Assembly: GCA_022703295.1 (NCBI GenBank) | Contig: JAKLDX010000007.1 | Span: 1 to 18,520 of the forward strand | From: Candidatus Omnitrophota bacterium | Lineage (GTDB): Bacteria; Omnitrophota; Gorgyraeia; 2-01-FULL-45-10 | DNA: 18,520 bases | Direction: 5' to 3' | Shown here: one piece after another, positions 7,794 to 14,779 of the stretch | Numbering within the stretch: the stretch's first letter is position 1 | Layout: each line of letters starts with the position of its first letter | Made by a program: the position numbers and the translations under genes | Notes under the pieces: model-generated | Told to the model about the DNA's origin: nothing | Seen by the model: the letters and a program-made list of their open reading frames with translations, nothing else | The model's database searches: none

Positions 7794-7836
7794 AATAAAA
7801 AAACCGGCTCTTTCAAATAATTTAAAAGAGCCGGTT
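7794..7836 (-). terminator. Intrinsic terminator of the monocistronic pilin gene
   Basis: A perfect 12-base stem AACCGGCTCTTT (7825-7836 on the transcript side) pairs with 7802-7813 across an 11-base loop. On the minus-strand transcript it is followed directly by a run of T residues (7795-7801, continuing from the stem). It lies about 35 bases after the stop codon of the pilin at 7872-8210. This is the clearest terminator of the window and separates the pilin from the minor pilin operon. Confidence 0.93.
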
Positions 7837-7871
7837 CACTCACTTTTAGCCGAATATTTCCAACCTAGCTG

Positions 7872-8210
7872 TTACAGATGGTGGTCCGTATTGCTTGCCG
7901 GACAACTTGGATCTGCGTTAACAGCCGGAACGCCATAAGTAGACGTCCCCTCTTTCGGCCAAGCCTTTATATAATTAGGCACCAGATCAGCCGTTGTCGG
8001 TGTCGCGTTTGAAGCAGCGCCGGTATCAATGGCCCACACCTGGACAGCGCCCTGAATCTGTTTCAGGTTCGCTATACAAGCGTTTGTCTGTGCTTTCTTT
8101 CTTGCCTGGACGAAGTTCGGAATGGCTATCGCGGCTAATAAACCAATAATTGCGACTACTATCATTATTTCTACAAGCGTAAAGCCTTTCCTATTCATCT
8201 TTATCATCAT
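7872..8210 (-). CDS. pilA: Type IV pilin, probable major subunit
   Basis: The ATG at 8210 is preceded by AGGAAGGTGA at ideal spacing; the frame continues upstream to a GTG at 8279, but that codon sits inside a leader hairpin. The 112-residue prepilin has the leader MMIKMNRKG, cleavage before FTLVEIMIVVAIIGLLAAIAIPNF, Glu at +5 and Pro at +22, all canonical. The rest is short: QARKKAQTNACIANLKQIQG, a variable middle region, and a C-terminus with one cysteine (DPSCPA) ending DHHL. Its own strong promoter, long leader and strong terminator, with no other gene in the transcript, fit an abundantly made structural subunit. It could instead be a GspG-type pseudopilin; the gene symbol reflects role by context rather than close similarity to a named pilin. 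Confidence 0.88.
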   Translation of the reverse strand: MMIKMNRKGFTLVEIMIVVAIIGLLAAIAIPNFVQARKKAQTNACIANLKQIQGAVQVWAIDTGAASNATPTTADLVPNYIKAWPKEGTSTYGVPAVNADPSCPASNTDHHL

Positions 8211-8399
8211 AATTATCACCTTCCTTTCCCCCAAAATTGGGTATATTCTTAAAAAAAATCTCCAAAAAGGCCTATGCACAATATGTTCATCATATTGTGC
8301 CGCTTAATGTTACAGCCTCTGGAGGCCTACTTGGAGAAAATGTGCGCCTGAAATTATTTATTATGGCGAAAAACCTTTAATCCCCTCTTTCGACCTTCC
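8211..8399 (-). ncRNA. Structured 5' leader of the pilin mRNA, attenuator-like
   Basis: About 190 untranslated bases lie between the predicted start point (near 8399) and the pilin ATG. On the transcript, CTCCAA (8331-8336) pairs with TTGGAG (8260-8265). Two bases further in, AGGCCT (8323-8328) pairs with AGGCCT (8268-8273). Inside them is a perfect 10-base hairpin GCACAATATG / CATATTGTGC (8291-8300 with 8276-8285, five-base loop). The outer stem is followed after one A by eight U (8251-8258), the form of a terminator. GCCT/AGGC near 8315-8326 can form a competing small hairpin using part of the same stem. Further upstream CGCC and GGCG can close another hairpin. The ribosome binding site of the pilin lies beyond the U run. 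I do not recognise a known riboswitch class. Confidence 0.5.
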
Positions 8400-8405
8400 A
8401 TTATA

Positions 8406-8434
8406 AGTATACCCTATATTTTAACCTTTGTCAA
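8406..8434 (-). promoter_or_regulatory. Strong sigma-70-type promoter of the pilin gene
   Basis: On the minus strand TTGACA (8429-8434, perfect) is followed after exactly 17 bases by TATACT (8406-8411, five of six to consensus), with a second TATAAT a few bases further. This is the best promoter in the window and lies about 195-225 bases ahead of the pilin ATG. Proteobacterial pilA genes usually use sigma-54; no GG-N10-GC element of that kind is seen here. Confidence 0.8.
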
Positions 8435-8458
8435 GGTAGCCAAATTTCCGCTAAATAT

Positions 8459-8470
8459 CATTGATCAATG
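8459..8470. promoter_or_regulatory. Perfect 12-base palindrome upstream of the pilin promoter, candidate operator
   Basis: CATTGATCAATG is a perfect inverted repeat centred about 65 bases before the predicted pilin transcription start and 25 bases before its -35 element. That distance is typical for an activator site. The core TTGATCAA lacks the four-base spacer of an FNR/CRP site (TTGAT-N4-ATCAA), so it is not a standard member of that class. It lies in the non-coding gap between pilC and the pilin gene. A chance palindrome is possible. Confidence 0.35.
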
Positions 8471-8508
8471 GTTCGCCGAAGACGATGCCACCCCCTACGG
8501 GATTTTAT

Positions 8509-8534
8509 TAAAAACCTTAGCCTGACAGGTTTTA
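8509..8534 (-). terminator. Weak possible terminator after pilC
   Basis: Eight bases after the pilC stop codon the transcript can form TAAAACCT (8527-8534) paired with AGGTTTT (8511-8517), with a nine-base loop and a short U stretch that is partly consumed by the stem. It is at the expected place for the end of the motor operon, but the stem is AT-rich and short. The remaining gap to the pilin promoter holds the palindrome and nothing else I can name. Confidence 0.35.
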
Positions 8535-8541
8535 TACACAA

Positions 8542-9759
8542 TTATCCGCCTCCGGCAATAGAGGTGACCTTGAATATAGGCAGGAACATACAGACCACGA
8601 TAGATCCTATCACTATGCCGAGAAAAGCTATTATTAGCGGCTCTATCATGCTTGTAAGGGCACTTACGGCAGCGTCGACCTGTTCATCGTAAAAATCGGC
8701 TATCTTGGAAAGCATCTTTTCAAGCTCACCGGCCTGCTCTCCGACCGAAACCATCCTCGTAACCATCGGCGGGAATATCTTGGATTTAGCCAAGGGTTCC
8801 GCGATATTCTCGCCTTCGCGGACGTTGTTACGGACATTGGCTATCGCGGTTTCGACAACCTTATTACCGGATGTCTTGCCTACTATTTCAAGGGCCGAAA
8901 GGATCGGCACTCCGGACTTTATCAGCGTCGACAGGGTGCGCGTAAATTTACTGATGGCGACTTTTTTGAAAAGTATACCGAATATGGGCATGTTCAAAAG
9001 CACAAAATCGATCTTCATCTTCCCTTTTTCCGTCTTTGCGTACCTGGCGATAGCAATGCTGATGACCGCAATGGCTATAGCGGTAAAGACAAAGTACTTA
9101 CGGAGAAGATTGCTAACGCCTATCAAAAACATGGTTGGGCCGGGAAGCTGCGCGCCGAAACCCTCAAAGACCGTCTGGAATATAGGTATTACTTTTATAA
9201 GCAAGAATAGAGTGATCCCCACCGCCATGCCGCTGACTATCGCCGGATAGACCAGGGCCGACTGCACCTTCTTCTGTATAGAGTTTGTTTTCTCGAGATA
9301 TTCCGCCAGGCGATTCAATATCTCATCTAACATTCCGCTCGCCTCTCCCGCCTTCACCATGTTTATGAAAAGAGGAGAGAACGCATTTTTATGCCTGGCC
9401 ATTGCCTCGGACAGGCTTGACCCCGTCTCGACATCGCGGCGCATTGATATTATTATTTCGCTGAATGTCTTGTTGTCCATCTGCTCGCCCAGTATATCCA
9501 GCGCTCCGACGAGCGGAATGCCTGCGTCAACCATAGTCGCAAGCTGGCGCGCGAATATGACCAGATCATCTAATTTAATCTTCTTTTTTGACGAAAATAT
9601 CCTTGGCATTTTCGATTTGCCGGCTGTCGCCTCTACGGAAATTATTATTATGTCTTTTTTGCGCAAAATATCGATCACCTCTGCGCGGTTAGCCGCTTCT
9701 ATCACCCCCGCAAGGCTCTTGCCATCCTGATCCTTTGCTACGTATTTGAATTGTGCCAT
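8542..9759 (-). CDS. pilC: PilC, inner-membrane platform protein (GspF family)
   Basis: Polytopic platform protein that lies above the ATPase ring and passes pilins into or out of the fibre. Its 405 residues are the normal length. It has an N-terminal MAQFKYVAKDQDGKSLAGVIEA segment typical of PilC, then two T2SF repeats (about 66-189 and 269-390). Each repeat shows the family pattern FxRxLxTLxxxGxPLxxAL (residues 69-88 and 272-290) and GExxGxLxxxL (about 138-148 and 340-350). Membrane helices fall at about 171-192, 223-239 and 372-395. Its ATG is one base after the pilB stop, with GAGG inside the end of pilB, so translation is almost certainly coupled to the adjacent ATPase. It is the last gene of the motor operon. 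Confidence 0.97.
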   Translation of the reverse strand: MAQFKYVAKDQDGKSLAGVIEAANRAEVIDILRKKDIIIISVEATAGKSKMPRIFSSKKKIKLDDLVIFARQLATMVDAGIPLVGALDILGEQMDNKTFSEIIISMRRDVETGSSLSEAMARHKNAFSPLFINMVKAGEASGMLDEILNRLAEYLEKTNSIQKKVQSALVYPAIVSGMAVGITLFLLIKVIPIFQTVFEGFGAQLPGPTMFLIGVSNLLRKYFVFTAIAIAVISIAIARYAKTEKGKMKIDFVLLNMPIFGILFKKVAISKFTRTLSTLIKSGVPILSALEIVGKTSGNKVVETAIANVRNNVREGENIAEPLAKSKIFPPMVTRMVSVGEQAGELEKMLSKIADFYDEQVDAAVSALTSMIEPLIIAFLGIVIGSIVVCMFLPIFKVTSIAGGG

Positions 9760-9760
9760 G

Positions 9761-11479
9761 TTAATCCTCTGAGGTTACCCTTAACACTTCTTCAAGTGTC
9801 GTTATACCGTTTACAAAATTAATCAAGGCGTTATCCCTTAACGTCATCATCTTCAGATTTTTTATCGCGTAATCCTTTATCTCGTCGCTGGAGGTCTTCT
9901 TGACTATCATATCCCGTATCCTGTCATCCAATAACAGCGCCTCGAGTATCGCCAGCCTTCCGTAATAACCCGTTTTATTGCATTTCTGGCACCCTTTCCC
10001 CGAAAAAAATTTCTTGCTGCTCATCTTCGCGATTTCCGCATGGCCCAGCCCGGCCCTTTCCAGCACCTTATCGGGTATCTCTACTTCCTCTTTGCAATTC
10101 GGGCATATCTTGCGGGCAAGGCGCTGGGCCGACGACATCACAAGGCTCGAGGCGACAAGAAACGGCTCCACCCCCATATCTATAAGCCTTGTTATGGCGC
10201 TTGCCGCGTCATTCGTGTGAAGCGTGCTTAAAATGAGCTGCCCGGTGAGTGATGCTTTTATGGCTATATCGGCGGTTTCAAAATCCCTTATCTCGCCGAC
10301 CATGACTATGTCCGGGCTCTGCCTCAGGACCGACTTCAGCCCGTTCGCAAAGCTAAGCCCGATCTCCGGCTTTGCCTGTATCTGGGTAATGCCATCCACC
10401 TCGTATTCTACGGGGTCTTCCAGGGTTATTATATTCCTGTCCGACGTGTTCATCTGGTTTATCACGGAATAAAGCGTGGTCGATTTTCCGCTCCCCGTAG
10501 GGCCCGTGACCAGGATCATCCCGTAAGGATTGGCAAGAGCGGTCTTGAAAGTAGCCAGCGGCTCCGGCAGGAACCCGAGTTTTTCAAGGCCTATACTCAA
10601 GCTTGATTTATCAAGCGCCCTCAAAACTATTTTACCGCCGAAAGCGACCGGCAGTATGGAGACCCTGAAGTCTATCTCCTTGCCTTCGAAGCTTATCTTA
10701 AAGCGGCCGTCCTGCGGCATCCGCGTTTCCGTTATGTCCAGCTTGGACATTATTTTCAGGCGCGCTATTACGGCATTCTGGTTCTTTTTCGGAAGGGTCA
10801 GCGCCTCGTGCAGGGCGCCGTCTATCCTGTATCTCACCTTAAGGGATTTTTCAAAAGGCTCGATGTGTATATCGCTGGCGCGCCTCTTCATAGCCTCATT
10901 TAAAATAAGGCTGACAATCTTAACTATGGGGGCGCTCTTGCTTTCCTCTATAACTCCGCTGACATCTATTTTCTCTTCTTCTGTACCTTCCACGACAATA
11001 TCGGAAGGCGCCTCATCCAGTATCTTCGCCATATCCTGTGTATTCAGCCCATAGTAAGTATTGATCGCCTCCGTTATGTCGTTTGATGTCGCTATGATGG
11101 GCTCTATCTTATAGCTGGTAAGCATTTTAAGATCGTCCATAGCCAGAATATTCAAAGGGTCGGCCATCGCCACTGTGAGCATGTTTGCCAGTCTGGATAT
11201 CGGCACTATCAGATACTGCCTGGCGACTCTCTCGGGTATAAGCTGTATCAATTTTCTGTCTATTTTATATTTTGACAGGTCTATCGGCGGTATGCTCAGC
11301 TGCCGGCTAAGGGCCAGCATAAGGTCCTTCTGGGAAATGAGGTTCTGATCGACCAATATCTTACCCAGATTCCCTCCGGATTTCTTCTGGATAGCAAGCG
11401 CCTTATCAAGGTCTTTCTGCTTGATAAGTTTTCCGTTTATCAGTATATCGATCAATTTGTCTTTTAATGATTCGACCAT
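9761..11479 (-). CDS. pilB: PilB-type pilus extension ATPase, copy nearest pilC
   Basis: Hexameric cytoplasmic ATPase powering pilin polymerisation. Order in 572 residues: MshEN/T2SSE_N domain (about 1-145), linker, an N2 domain with ASDIHIEP at 201-208, and the RecA-like motor. The motor has Walker A GPTGSGKST (326-334), an Asp box ending ITLEDPVEYE (351-360), Walker B plus catalytic Glu VMVGEIRD (392-399) and a His box around LILSTLHTND (415-424). The zinc-binding tetracysteine motif C459-x2-C462 ... C497-x2-C500 marks PilB/GspE and excludes PilT. In the N-terminal cyclic-di-GMP motif the first copy has lost the conserved Gly at position 3 (Ile10), and the second has Asn46 for Gly. The start overlaps nothing; it lies three bases after the previous PilB. 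Confidence 0.96.
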   Translation of the reverse strand: MVESLKDKLIDILINGKLIKQKDLDKALAIQKKSGGNLGKILVDQNLISQKDLMLALSRQLSIPPIDLSKYKIDRKLIQLIPERVARQYLIVPISRLANMLTVAMADPLNILAMDDLKMLTSYKIEPIIATSNDITEAINTYYGLNTQDMAKILDEAPSDIVVEGTEEEKIDVSGVIEESKSAPIVKIVSLILNEAMKRRASDIHIEPFEKSLKVRYRIDGALHEALTLPKKNQNAVIARLKIMSKLDITETRMPQDGRFKISFEGKEIDFRVSILPVAFGGKIVLRALDKSSLSIGLEKLGFLPEPLATFKTALANPYGMILVTGPTGSGKSTTLYSVINQMNTSDRNIITLEDPVEYEVDGITQIQAKPEIGLSFANGLKSVLRQSPDIVMVGEIRDFETADIAIKASLTGQLILSTLHTNDAASAITRLIDMGVEPFLVASSLVMSSAQRLARKICPNCKEEVEIPDKVLERAGLGHAEIAKMSSKKFFSGKGCQKCNKTGYYGRLAILEALLLDDRIRDMIVKKTSSDEIKDYAIKNLKMMTLRDNALINFVNGITTLEEVLRVTSED

Positions 11480-11482
11480 AGT

Positions 11483-13228
11483 TTACACCGTATCCAGATC
11501 CTGTTCTCCGACCGTAACACGCACCACTTCTTCGATAGTCGTTACTCCGTTCATGACGTTTATCATCCCGTTCTCACGCAGCGTGACCATTCCCTCCTGC
11601 CTTGCCTGCTCCCTTATCTTGTATTCCTGGGAACCCTCCAGTATCAATGATTTTATCTTCGGAGTCAGCATCAGGACTTCGAGGATCCCCACCCTGCTCT
11701 TATAACCGCTTCCGAAACAATTTACGCAGCCCTTACCTTTATAAAATGTGACTTTGCCCGATTCGGGCTTTATACCCAGCTTTTCAATCGTGTCCTTGCT
11801 GACCTCATAGGGCTCTTTGCATGTGGGGCATATACGCCTGACGAGCCTCTGCGCGCCGACGGCTATCAGAGATGATGTAAGCAAAAAAGGTTCTACACCC
11901 ATATTCACAAGTCTTATTATCGACCCCGTCGCTGTAGTAGTATGCAGCGTACTCAATACCAGATGGCCTGTCAGGGCCGCTTTTATGGCAATATCAACCG
12001 TCTCAAAATCCCTTATCTCGCCTATCATTATTACGTTGGGATCCTGCCTCAGAATAGACCGGAGCGCGCCTGCGAATGTCAGCCCTATATCGGGCCGCGC
12101 AGTTACCTGATTTATGCCTTCTATCAGATATTCTACGGGGTCCTCCACCGTAACTATGTTCTTCTCCGGAGAATTTACGTGTTCGAGTATCGAATAAAGA
12201 GTTGTGGTCTTGCCGCAGCCTGTGGGGCCGCACATAAGTATCATGCCGTGCGGCCTGGCCGCAGCCTTGCGTATCTCGTCCAGTGATTTTTTATCGAACC
12301 CGAGCTTTTCTATATCGAGCATAGCCTGAGACTTATCGAGTATCCTCAGCGCCACTTTTTCTCCCATGCTTGACGGAAGGACTGATATCCTGAAATCCAC
12401 TTCGCCGCCGCGCAGCTTAACCTTGAATCTGCCGTCCTGCGGCAGCCGGCGCTCGGCTATATCAAGGTCCGACATGACCTTCAGCCTGGAAACTACGGCA
12501 TTGTGCAGGGCCTTCTGAACACGCCTGCCCTCCCTGAATATGCCGTCCACCCTGTACCTTATCCTCAGGTCGTTCTCAAGCGGCTCGATAAGAATATCGC
12601 TGGCGCGCAGATTCACCGCCTCGGATAAAAATAAATTGGTTATTTTTACGACCGGCGCGTCCTGCGTCATCTTTAATATATCCGTAGCGCTCTGAAAACC
12701 GAGCTCCTCATCCTGGGCGGCTTTTTCCAAAAGCCTTACCTCGTCTTCTTCCGCCATGTCTTCCACTATCTTCTCTATGGCGACGTAAGCATTCTCGTCA
12801 TAGTACTGCCCCATGGCATCAAGTATGTCTTTTTCCGTTGTTATAATAGGATTTATCTTGAATCCGGTAAGCGCTTTTATATCGTCTATCGCGAACACAT
12901 TCAGCGGATCGGCTATGGCAATAGTAAGGGTATCGCCCATCTTCGAGATCGGGAGGATCTTGTATTGCCTGGCTATTTTTTTAGGGATCAGTTTTATCAC
13001 TACGGGATTTATCTTATAGCGCGACAGGTTTATCGGCGGTATCCCAAGCTCCTGGCTCAGCGCTATCATGAGGTCGCTCCTGGATATGTACCCCAGGTCA
13101 ACCAATATGTCGCTCAGCGACCCGCCTTTTTCTTTCTGGAATGCCAGGGCCTTGGCAAGATTTTCCGTCTTGACAAGATTTTTATCCGCGAGAATTTTGC
13201 TGAGTTTTTCTTTTAATCCTACGATCAT
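11483..13228 (-). CDS. Second PilB-type extension ATPase
   Basis: A tandem paralogue of the following pilB with the same architecture in 581 residues. It has an MshEN domain (about 1-145), a longer acidic linker (about 150-190), ASDILIEP at 209-216, Walker A GPTGCGKTT (334-342), EDPVEY at 362-367, Walker B IMIGEIRD (400-407), a His box LVLSTLHT (423-430), and tetracysteine C467/C470 ... C501/C504. All catalytic residues look intact, so it should be active. Its cyclic-di-GMP motif is eroded: Ser10 and Asn17 replace the two Gly of the first half, Ser39 replaces the first Gly of the second half, and Glu60 replaces the final Gln. It lies three bases after the MshEN protein gene. Whether it forms mixed hexamers with the other copy or serves another condition is open. 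Confidence 0.95.
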   Translation of the reverse strand: MIVGLKEKLSKILADKNLVKTENLAKALAFQKEKGGSLSDILVDLGYISRSDLMIALSQELGIPPINLSRYKINPVVIKLIPKKIARQYKILPISKMGDTLTIAIADPLNVFAIDDIKALTGFKINPIITTEKDILDAMGQYYDENAYVAIEKIVEDMAEEDEVRLLEKAAQDEELGFQSATDILKMTQDAPVVKITNLFLSEAVNLRASDILIEPLENDLRIRYRVDGIFREGRRVQKALHNAVVSRLKVMSDLDIAERRLPQDGRFKVKLRGGEVDFRISVLPSSMGEKVALRILDKSQAMLDIEKLGFDKKSLDEIRKAAARPHGMILMCGPTGCGKTTTLYSILEHVNSPEKNIVTVEDPVEYLIEGINQVTARPDIGLTFAGALRSILRQDPNVIMIGEIRDFETVDIAIKAALTGHLVLSTLHTTTATGSIIRLVNMGVEPFLLTSSLIAVGAQRLVRRICPTCKEPYEVSKDTIEKLGIKPESGKVTFYKGKGCVNCFGSGYKSRVGILEVLMLTPKIKSLILEGSQEYKIREQARQEGMVTLRENGMINVMNGVTTIEEVVRVTVGEQDLDTV

Positions 13229-13231
13229 AAA

Positions 13232-13681
13232 TTATTTTTTCTCATAATATTTTTTTATGGCGTTGTTCACATCGGTCATCGTGCTGACGAATACCTGGAC
13301 CTTACAGCTTGTGATCATCTCTATGTCTTCGACGGCCTGGAGGTTGAGCGGATTTGACATGGCTATGGTCAATAGATCCCCTATCTTATCTATCGCTATA
13401 AGGTTATACTGCTTCGCCACGTTTTCCGGGACAAGCTTTATCGCATCGCTGTTTATATCGTAAAATTCCAGCGGAAGGTAAGGAAAGCCGTATTGGACTG
13501 TAAGCGCCTGGGCTATCTCCTCCTCTTTGGCGAATCCGAGCATTACAAGTATCTGCCCGATGAGCCCGCCCTTTTCCTCCTGGACTTTAAGGGCTTTGGC
13601 AAGCTGGGCCTGATTTATGATGCCTCTTTCGATCAGCAGCTCCCCCAGCTGTTTGGATACTATACGTTTTGCCTGAGCCAT
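13232..13681 (-). CDS. Stand-alone MshEN (GspE N-terminal) domain protein, candidate cyclic-di-GMP adaptor
   Basis: The 149 residues match residues 1-145 of the two neighbouring PilB proteins and then stop; there is no ATPase part. MshEN domains of this kind bind cyclic-di-GMP through two 24-residue motifs separated by five residues. Here they are visible at 11-34 (LGELLIERGIINQAQLAKAL then KVQ) and 40-63 (IGQILVMLGFAKEEEIAQAL then TVQ), with spacer EEKGG. Both Gly positions and the closing Gln are kept in both halves; only the first-position Arg is missing (Gln11, Leu40). A good ribosome binding site (AGGG) precedes the ATG at 13681, and the gene sits between pilT and the first pilB with gaps of nine and three bases. 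It is a real gene by context, not a decayed pilB. Function is inferred. Confidence 0.88.
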   Translation of the reverse strand: MAQAKRIVSKQLGELLIERGIINQAQLAKALKVQEEKGGLIGQILVMLGFAKEEEIAQALTVQYGFPYLPLEFYDINSDAIKLVPENVAKQYNLIAIDKIGDLLTIAMSNPLNLQAVEDIEMITSCKVQVFVSTMTDVNNAIKKYYEKK

Positions 13682-13690
13682 AAATTATCC

Positions 13691-14755
13691 CTATTTTTTG
13701 AAGAGCCGCCTGAGATCATCCTCGTCCATAGTGCGGTCCAGCGCGTCCTGAAAAGAGATCTCCTTCTTATCGCAAAGCTCGTAGAGCGACTGGTTCATCG
13801 TCTTCATGCCGTCTTTCTGTGAAGTTTGTATGACGGAATAGACCTGGTGCATCTTTGATTCCCTTATAAGACTTCGCACCGCGGGAGTCGCTATCAAAAC
13901 CTCCATGGCAAGAACCCTTCCCGACCCCTTTGCTTTAGGTATCAGCTGCTGTGAAAGTATCGATAACAGGACAAACGAGAGCTGGGTCCTTATCTGCGAC
14001 TGCTGATGGGCCGGAAATACGTCTATTATCCTGTTTATTGTCTGAACGCAGTCAGAAGTGTGCAATGTCGCGAACACAAGGTGTCCGGTCTCCGCTATTA
14101 TCATGGCCGATTCGATGGTCTCAAGATCTCTCATTTCGCCTATGAGAATAACGTTGGGGTCCTGCCTCAAGACGTGTTTCAGCGCTTCAGGAAATGAGTG
14201 GGTATCGCTGAAGAGTTCGCGCTGGTTCACTATGGCCTTTTTATTTTTATGGACAAATTCTATCGGGTCCTCGATCGTCACTATATGGCACGCCTTGTTC
14301 TGGTTTACCCAGTCTACCATGGATGCGAGGGTGGTAGATTTTCCGCTACCGGTCGCTCCGGTAACGAGGACAAGCCCTTTAGGCCTTTTACACAGGCCGG
14401 TTACAACATTTACCGGAAGGCCGCATTGTTCAAATGTCCAGATCTCGTGAGGTATCAACCTTATCGAAGAGGAGACGTTGCTTCTTTGCCTGAAAACGTT
14501 TACCCTGAAACGGCCTATTTTTTCTACCTCGAACGCGATGTCCAGCTCAAGGTCGCGCTCGAACTTCTTTATCTGTTCTTCGCTAAGCATGCTGAATGTC
14601 AGCTCGCGGGATTCTTCCGCGGTCAGTATATAATCGTCGACAGGGACAAGGACCTCGTCTATCCTCATCTGAACAGTCGAGCCCGCCGTTATATGAAGGT
14701 CCGACGCGGTTTTATCGCTCATCAGTTTTAATAACGACTTTATATTATGGTGCAT
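13691..14755 (-). CDS. pilT: PilT, pilus retraction ATPase
   Basis: Retraction motor of type IVa pili. The 354 residues include the N-terminal PAS-like domain with ASDLHI (17-22), Walker A GATGSGKST (133-141), IEDPIEF (161-167), Walker B ILIGEMRD (203-210) and a His box LVFATLHTSD (226-235). The motif AVRSLIRE (292-299) matches the PilT signature AIRNLIRE needed for retraction. There is no tetracysteine motif, which separates it from PilB. GGAAGGAG lies 12 bases before the ATG at 14755, a little far but the best site. PilT favours twitching-type pili over a type II secretion system as the identity of the whole cluster. PilU is an alternative label, but the retained AIRNLIRE-like motif and the absence of a second copy favour PilT. 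Confidence 0.96.
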   Translation of the reverse strand: MHHNIKSLLKLMSDKTASDLHITAGSTVQMRIDEVLVPVDDYILTAEESRELTFSMLSEEQIKKFERDLELDIAFEVEKIGRFRVNVFRQRSNVSSSIRLIPHEIWTFEQCGLPVNVVTGLCKRPKGLVLVTGATGSGKSTTLASMVDWVNQNKACHIVTIEDPIEFVHKNKKAIVNQRELFSDTHSFPEALKHVLRQDPNVILIGEMRDLETIESAMIIAETGHLVFATLHTSDCVQTINRIIDVFPAHQQSQIRTQLSFVLLSILSQQLIPKAKGSGRVLAMEVLIATPAVRSLIRESKMHQVYSVIQTSQKDGMKTMNQSLYELCDKKEISFQDALDRTMDEDDLRRLFKK

Positions 14756-14779
14756 ATTTCTGCCACGCTCCTTCCGGCA

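Noticed and set aside
7872..7960. Frameshift truncating the C-terminus of the probable major pilin
   Set aside because: The short ending DPSCPASNTDHHL aligns with the usual cysteine plus H-x-L tail of such pilins, so the protein looks complete; the terminator follows at normal distance.
8211..8279. Upstream GTG start for the pilin at 8279
   Set aside because: It would add a 23-residue non-pilin extension, lies within a stable hairpin without a ribosome binding site, and a perfect site precedes the ATG at 8210.
8251..8399. GEMM-type cyclic-di-GMP riboswitch in the pilin leader
   Set aside because: The conserved GEMM-I sequence around CACGCACAGGGCAAACC and its tetraloop receptor are not found, and the layout does not match GEMM-II as I know it.
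8705..9250. Long open frames on the plus strand opposite pilC and, likewise, opposite pilB (10530-11054)
   Set aside because: They are mirror frames of well-conserved genes; they show Ser/Thr/Ile-rich low-information products and no ribosome binding site or promoter context.
13232..13681. Remnant of a decayed third pilB gene
   Set aside because: The frame is intact, has a good start site, ends exactly at a domain boundary, keeps functional motif residues better than its paralogues, and is tightly spaced in the operon.
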